DNA from: Actinacidiphila alni
GTDB lineage: Bacteria; Actinomycetota; Actinomycetes; Streptomycetales; Streptomycetaceae
NCBI RefSeq assembly: GCF_900112845.1
Contig: NZ_FONG01000003.1
Location: forward strand, 124,001-188,000
Direction of reading: 5' to 3'
Length of the DNA stretch: 64,000 nt
Shown here: piece after piece, positions 58,591-64,000 of the stretch
Layout of the letters: each line of letters opens with the position of its first letter
Position numbering within the stretch: the stretch's first letter is position 1
The notes under the pieces: generated by a model
What the model saw: the letters and a program-made list of their open reading frames with translations, nothing else
Database searches by the model: none
What the model was told of the DNA's origin: nothing
Translations under genes and position numbers: made by a program

Positions 58591-59487
58591 CTACGGCTCC
58601 GGCACCGGTACGACGGCCACCGGGCAGTGCGCGTGGTGCAGCAACGCCTCGGTGACCGGACCGAGTTGAATGCCCGGCCGGTGGGCCCGCCGATGAGCGG
58701 CGATCACCACGAGCTGGGCGCCGGACGTCGCCGCGATGAGGGCACGGCAGGGCGTGGAACGGACCGACCGCGTCTCCACGGCAAGATGCGGGAAGTGCCG
58801 GCGCAGCGGCGCGACGAAGCCGCGCGGCAACTCCGCGGCGGCCGACGCCTGGCGGGCGACGGCCTCGCGCACAGGCTCATGCACGGGCTCATGCACGGCC
58901 TCGCCCACGTGCTCGCGCACCGGCTCGGCGGCGGGAGCGCCAGGGGAGGGCGGCACCGCCTCCCGGTAGGTCCAGGCGTGCAGCACCTCAAGCCCGGTGC
59001 CGCGCAACTCCGCCTCCTCGAAGGCGAAAAGAGCCGCGTCCAGGTCACCGTCGCTCTCCAGCCCGAGCAGGACCGGGCCCGTACCGCGCCCCCTGGCGGC
59101 GTCCCGCGGGTCCGTACCGCGTACGACGAGCAGCGGCGCTCGGGTGCGGGCCGCCACCCGGCGGCTCACCGACCGCATCAGCAGGGCGGCGACACCGCCG
59201 ATCCCCCTGCTGCCGACCACGACGAGGCCGGCGTCCCGGCCCCGGTCGACCAGCACATCGGCGGGATCGCCGACCGCGGGCCACAGCCGTACCGTCAGCC
59301 CGGGGTGGCGCACGGCCATCCGCTCCTGGGCGGCCCGCAGCACGGGACCGGGTTCGTCGAGACCTCCGACGCACGTGATCACTTCGAGGGATCCGGCACG
59401 GCGTCCGGCCTCCGCGGCCGCGGCGTCCAGCGCCGCGAAGGACACCGGTGAACCGTCCACCCCGACGACTACTCGTTGCGTGCTCAT
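58591..59487 (-). CDS. Universal stress protein, two tandem USP domains
   Basis: This 298-residue protein has two UspA domains. The first begins QRVVVGVDGSPVSFAALDAA and contains the nucleotide-binding GSRGIGGVAALLMRSVS. The second, from about residue 140 (GPVLLGLESDGDLDAALFA), ends with HHAHCPVAVVPVPEP. Between them is a short His/Glu/Val repeat (HEPVHEPVREAV). It starts at ATG 59487 after GGAGGCGAGC. Tandem USPs are core members of DosR/OsdR dormancy regulons. It is divergent from the LuxR-type regulator. Confidence 0.92.
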   Translation of the reverse strand: MSTQRVVVGVDGSPVSFAALDAAAAEAGRRAGSLEVITCVGGLDEPGPVLRAAQERMAVRHPGLTVRLWPAVGDPADVLVDRGRDAGLVVVGSRGIGGVAALLMRSVSRRVAARTRAPLLVVRGTDPRDAARGRGTGPVLLGLESDGDLDAALFAFEEAELRGTGLEVLHAWTYREAVPPSPGAPAAEPVREHVGEAVHEPVHEPVREAVARQASAAAELPRGFVAPLRRHFPHLAVETRSVRSTPCRALIAATSGAQLVVIAAHRRAHRPGIQLGPVTEALLHHAHCPVAVVPVPEP

Positions 59488-59619
59488 GCTCGCCTCCGTC
59501 CGGCGACGGGTGCTCCCGTACGCCCGTATTCAGGTCCTCCCGCCGATCCTTCGACCGCCCCCGTCCGCCGGCCAGGGCCCTTCGTGCCCCCGCGCGAGGA
59601 CACCCGCGGTCCACCCATG

Positions 59620-59633
59620 GGGCCGTTCGGCCC
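59620..59633. promoter_or_regulatory. Candidate DevR/OsdR box GGGCCGTTCGGCCC (usp/regulator)
   Basis: Same GGGCC-N4-GGCCC architecture, in the region shared by the divergent universal stress protein and response regulator genes. Confidence 0.5.
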
Positions 59634-59706
59634 TAGTGCGTACGGGACGTACGGGCCATGATCGAAGACCTGGGACCGCATGCGACGGGGCGAGGGAACG
59701 GCGGAG

Positions 59707-60426
59707 ATGACCGAAGCACGAGAGTTCTCGGCACAGGCACCGATCAGGGTGTTCCTGCTCGACGACCACGAGGTCGTACGGCGCGGTGTGCACGATCTGC
59801 TGGACGCGGAGCCGGACATCGAAGTGGTCGGTGAGGCGGCGACCGCGGCGCAGGCCGAGGCGCGGGGTCCGGCGCTGCGGCCGGATGTGGCGGTGCTGGA
59901 CGTACGGCTGCCGGACGGTGACGGGATCACGGTCTGCCGTGAGCTGCGGTCGCGGATGCCGGGACTGGCCTGTCTGATGCTGACGTCGTTCGATGACGAC
60001 GATGCGCTGCTGGACGCGATCATGGCCGGTGCGGCGGGTTATGTGCTGAAGCAGATCAAGGGTTCGGACCTGGTCGCGGCGGTGCGTACGGTGGCCTCGG
60101 GTCAGTCGATGCTCGACCCGGCGACCACGGCGCGGCTGATGAGCAGCCTGCGCGGGGCGGGCGAGGCCGACGCGACCGCGCAGCCGGAGGCCCAGGCGCT
60201 CGCCTCGCTGTCGCCGCGTGAGCGGGAGATCCTCGTGCTGGTCGGCGAGGGCCTGACCAATGGGCAGATCGGCAAGCGGCTGTTCCTGTCGGAGAAGACG
60301 GTCAAGAACAACGTGTCGCGGCTGCTGGCCAAGCTGGGCGTGGAACGCCGTATCCAGGCGGCCGTCATCGCCACCCAGGGGACCGCACAGCACGGCGACA
60401 CCGGCCACGGCCAAAGCCACCGCTGA
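59707..60426 (+). CDS. LuxR/NarL-type response regulator, DevR/OsdR-like
   Basis: This 239-residue regulator has a receiver domain ([20 protein letters not shown]; phospho-acceptor Asp in [14 protein letters not shown]; conserved Thr/Ser and Lys in LMLTSF and YVLKQIKG) and a C-terminal LuxR HTH ([20 protein letters not shown] and [20 protein letters not shown]). The sequence resembles the mycobacterial DosR/DevR and streptomycete OsdR group. ATG 59707 is preferred (GAGGGA upstream); ATG 59680 is an alternative. The cognate kinase is probably the two-GAF sensor at 61759-63498. Confidence 0.9.
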   Translation: MTEAREFSAQAPIRVFLLDDHEVVRRGVHDLLDAEPDIEVVGEAATAAQAEARGPALRPDVAVLDVRLPDGDGITVCRELRSRMPGLACLMLTSFDDDDALLDAIMAGAAGYVLKQIKGSDLVAAVRTVASGQSMLDPATTARLMSSLRGAGEADATAQPEAQALASLSPREREILVLVGEGLTNGQIGKRLFLSEKTVKNNVSRLLAKLGVERRIQAAVIATQGTAQHGDTGHGQSHR

Positions 60427-60581
60427 CCGCTCCCCGGACCGTGGAGCCTCGGCCGTGGAGCCCCGACCGTGCAGCACCGCCCATGGGCACCGACCGTCCG
60501 GGGCCGCCGCCCGGTAAGGGCCGCCCAGGTCCCGCCAGGCGCGGCCGGCTCCGTGGAGCGCGCGCCGACCATGACCGACCA

Positions 60582-60595
60582 GGGCCGACCGGCCC
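60582..60595. promoter_or_regulatory. Candidate DevR/OsdR box GGGCCGACCGGCCC (nitroreductase)
   Basis: Identical to the box at 58538, located 90 bp before the nitroreductase start. Confidence 0.5.
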
Positions 60596-60684
60596 CGTAC
60601 GGGGAACGACCGGCCCCTCCCGTCGGCCGTCCCGCGCCGCGAACCTGGGGAAAGACAGCGGCCGGCGGCCGGGAGGAGAAGGAC

Positions 60685-61719
60685 ATGCGGACCACAGCGC
60701 TGGACGCGGCGACCCTGGAGAAACTCGTCTCCGCGGCCATTGCGGCGCCCTCGATCCACAACACCCAGCCGTGGCGGTTCCGGCTCGACCCGCTCACCAC
60801 CACCGTCGAGGTGCGCGCGGCCACCGAGCGGGCGCTGCGCACCACCGACCCGCTGGCCCGCGCGCTGCACCTGTCGGTGGGCGCCGCGGTCTTCAACCTG
60901 CGCGTCGCCGTCGCCCACTTCGGCTGGGAGCCGGTGCCGCGGCTGCTGCCCGACCCGGCCGAGCCCGGCCTGCTGGCGTCCGTACGGCTGGCGGGACCGG
61001 TGCCGGGCGACCGGTCACCCGGCGGCCCGGACGAGCACCACCCGGCCCACCGTCCGCCCCACCGGCCCGAGCTGTACGACGTGCTGTGGCGCCGGCACAG
61101 CAGCCGCCTCCCCTTCTCCGACCGGCCGCTCCCCGCCGACGTGCTCGCCGAGCTGACCGAGGCCGCGCACGCCGAGGGCGCCCGGCTGACGCTGCCCGAC
61201 GCACTCGCCACGGAACGGCTGATGGAGCTGACCGCCGAGGCCGAACGGCGCAGCGTCGGCGACCCGGCCCGCCGGCAGGAGAGCCGCCGCTGGATCCGCG
61301 AGGGCGCTCCGGACGGCATGCCCGGCCGGGTCCTCGGGCCGCAGGACGTGACCGGCCGGGTGCCGCTGCGGGACTTCTCCGCGCTGCGGCCCGAGCACTA
61401 CCGGCCCGCCGTCGCCTTCGAGCGGAATCCGGTGATCGCGGTGCTGTCCACCGCGCACGACCGCCGCGCGGACTGGCTGCGCGCCGGCCAGGCACTGGAA
61501 CACGTCCTGCTGGTCGCCACCGCGCACGGCGCCCGTACCTCGCTCCTCCACCAGGCCCTGGAATGGCCGGACTTGAGGTGGGTGCTGCGCGACCCGCGGG
61601 ACCGTATGGAGCACGTCCAGATGCTGATCCGGCTCGGCTACGGCCCCGACGGCCCGGCGAGCCCGCGCCGTCCCGCGGCCCAGGTCACGGACGAGGCCCG
61701 CGGCACCGCCGCCACCTGA
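60685..61719 (+). CDS. Acg-family FMN-binding nitroreductase-like protein
   Basis: This 344-residue protein has two nitroreductase-like halves as in Mycobacterium Acg (Rv2032). The family start is KLVSAAIAAPSIHNTQPWRF, followed by ALHLSVGAAVFNLRVA and RHSSRLPFSDRPLP; the second half includes HVLLVATAHGARTSLLHQ. Acg binds FMN but lacks ordinary nitroreductase activity and may store flavin; it is a DosR target. The start at ATG 60685 has GGAGGAGAAGG upstream. It lies next to the LuxR regulator on the same strand. Confidence 0.88.
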   Translation: MRTTALDAATLEKLVSAAIAAPSIHNTQPWRFRLDPLTTTVEVRAATERALRTTDPLARALHLSVGAAVFNLRVAVAHFGWEPVPRLLPDPAEPGLLASVRLAGPVPGDRSPGGPDEHHPAHRPPHRPELYDVLWRRHSSRLPFSDRPLPADVLAELTEAAHAEGARLTLPDALATERLMELTAEAERRSVGDPARRQESRRWIREGAPDGMPGRVLGPQDVTGRVPLRDFSALRPEHYRPAVAFERNPVIAVLSTAHDRRADWLRAGQALEHVLLVATAHGARTSLLHQALEWPDLRWVLRDPRDRMEHVQMLIRLGYGPDGPASPRRPAAQVTDEARGTAAT

Positions 61720-61758
61720 ACCGTCCCGGCCTGAACCGTACCGGCGCGCCCGTACGGC

Positions 61759-63633
<1,875 letters not shown>

Positions 63634-64000
63634 TCAGCCGGCCAGGCTGCCCGACTCCGTCCTGAGCAGGTAGCCGCTCACCGCCGCCACCAGCCGCTCC
63701 ACCGCCGCGTGCGCCTGCGGCCCCTCGGCCACAGGCGCGCCGACGGCTCCGACGGCTCCGACGGTGAACACATTGGGCGCGGTCCCGGACACCGGCACCC
63801 CGGGCCGCGCGCCGGTGGCGACCACCAGGACGTCGTAGCCGAGCGTGGTCCCGTCGCCCAGGCAGACCTCCTGCCGGGCCGGGTCGACGGCACCGATCTC
63901 CGCGCACCGGAAATCGATGCCCGCGCGCAGCCGCCGGTCCTCCGGCGGGAGCAGGGCGTGCGGTCCCATCACCCCGATGGCGACGAGGAGTTCGACCTCC
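63634..64000 (-). CDS. FAD/NAD(P)-dependent oxidoreductase, partial at window edge
   Basis: The 3' end of a gene runs out of the window at 64000; about 122 residues are visible. The segment LGYDVLVVATGARPG is the second FAD-contact motif of the pyridine-nucleotide-disulfide/sulfide:quinone reductase group. NVFTVGAVGAVGAPVAEG, close to the C terminus, looks like the VFAVGD FAD motif. Normally 120-150 residues, including the NAD-binding Rossmann fold, lie between these two motifs; here only about a dozen do. The gene may have an internal deletion. It sits beside the dormancy kinase. Confidence 0.6.
   Translation of the reverse strand, partial: EVELLVAIGVMGPHALLPPEDRRLRAGIDFRCAEIGAVDPARQEVCLGDGTTLGYDVLVVATGARPGVPVSGTAPNVFTVGAVGAVGAPVAEGPQAHAAVERLVAAVSGYLLRTESGSLAG

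Overview
The window is very GC-rich (roughly 72 percent by eye) with near-total G/C at third codon positions, ATGA/GTGA stop-start overlaps, frequent GTG starts, several apparently leaderless promoters, Tat signals and many TetR/GntR/AraC/LysR regulators. This is a streptomycete-type actinomycete chromosome (Streptomyces or a close relative). The content (secreted enzymes, stress genes, decayed genes) suggests an accessory or chromosome-arm region. I saw no rRNA, tRNA, transposase or CRISPR array.

Layout. 0-4 kb: an anti-sigma-like ATPase with a partner gene, then a divergent MFS pump/TetR pair with visible operators. 4-17 kb: carbohydrate and cell-wall functions: an RpiR regulator, a secreted serine hydrolase, two large secreted glycan-active proteins that share a LacI-type operator, an ammonia-lyase, a 0.7-kb non-coding tandem array of hairpins, an alpha/beta hydrolase, an S51 peptidase homologue and an I36 inhibitor. 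18-26 kb: a complete respiratory nitrate reductase operon narGHJI followed by an overlapping SLAC1/TehA-type channel gene. 26-31 kb: small redox and regulator genes, including an HTH gene behind a perfect 37-bp palindrome, a TetR-monooxygenase operon and a frameshifted nitronate monooxygenase. 31-34 kb: gapR-gap with three shared AraC-type boxes. 34-41 kb: a CopD-family membrane protein behind an iron box, an arginase-family protein overlapping it tail to tail, LysR, aldo/keto reductase and STAND ATPase genes.

41-52 kb looks like one phosphoester-scavenging unit: a Tat-exported phospholipase C, an endonuclease/exonuclease/phosphatase-fold protein, an SMR transporter, a HAD phosphatase, a four-gene ABC importer and a GntR/UTRA regulator. 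The same 14-bp operator lies in front of both the importer and the lipase operon.

52-58 kb is a zone of decay. Two places look like deletions between head-to-head genes: a response regulator with an FtsX-type permease near 53.63 kb, and an HxlR regulator with a DUF1330 gene near 56.90 kb. Each appears to have lost both 5' ends and the shared promoter. A broken short-chain dehydrogenase follows. 58-64 kb is a DevR/OsdR-type dormancy or hypoxia island: DoxX-like protein, universal stress protein, LuxR-type response regulator, Acg-type nitroreductase and a two-GAF sensor kinase. Three identical-architecture boxes (GGGCC-N4-GGCCC) sit in its promoters. Together with narGHJI this points to a strain equipped to survive oxygen limitation. 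The window ends inside an oxidoreductase gene.
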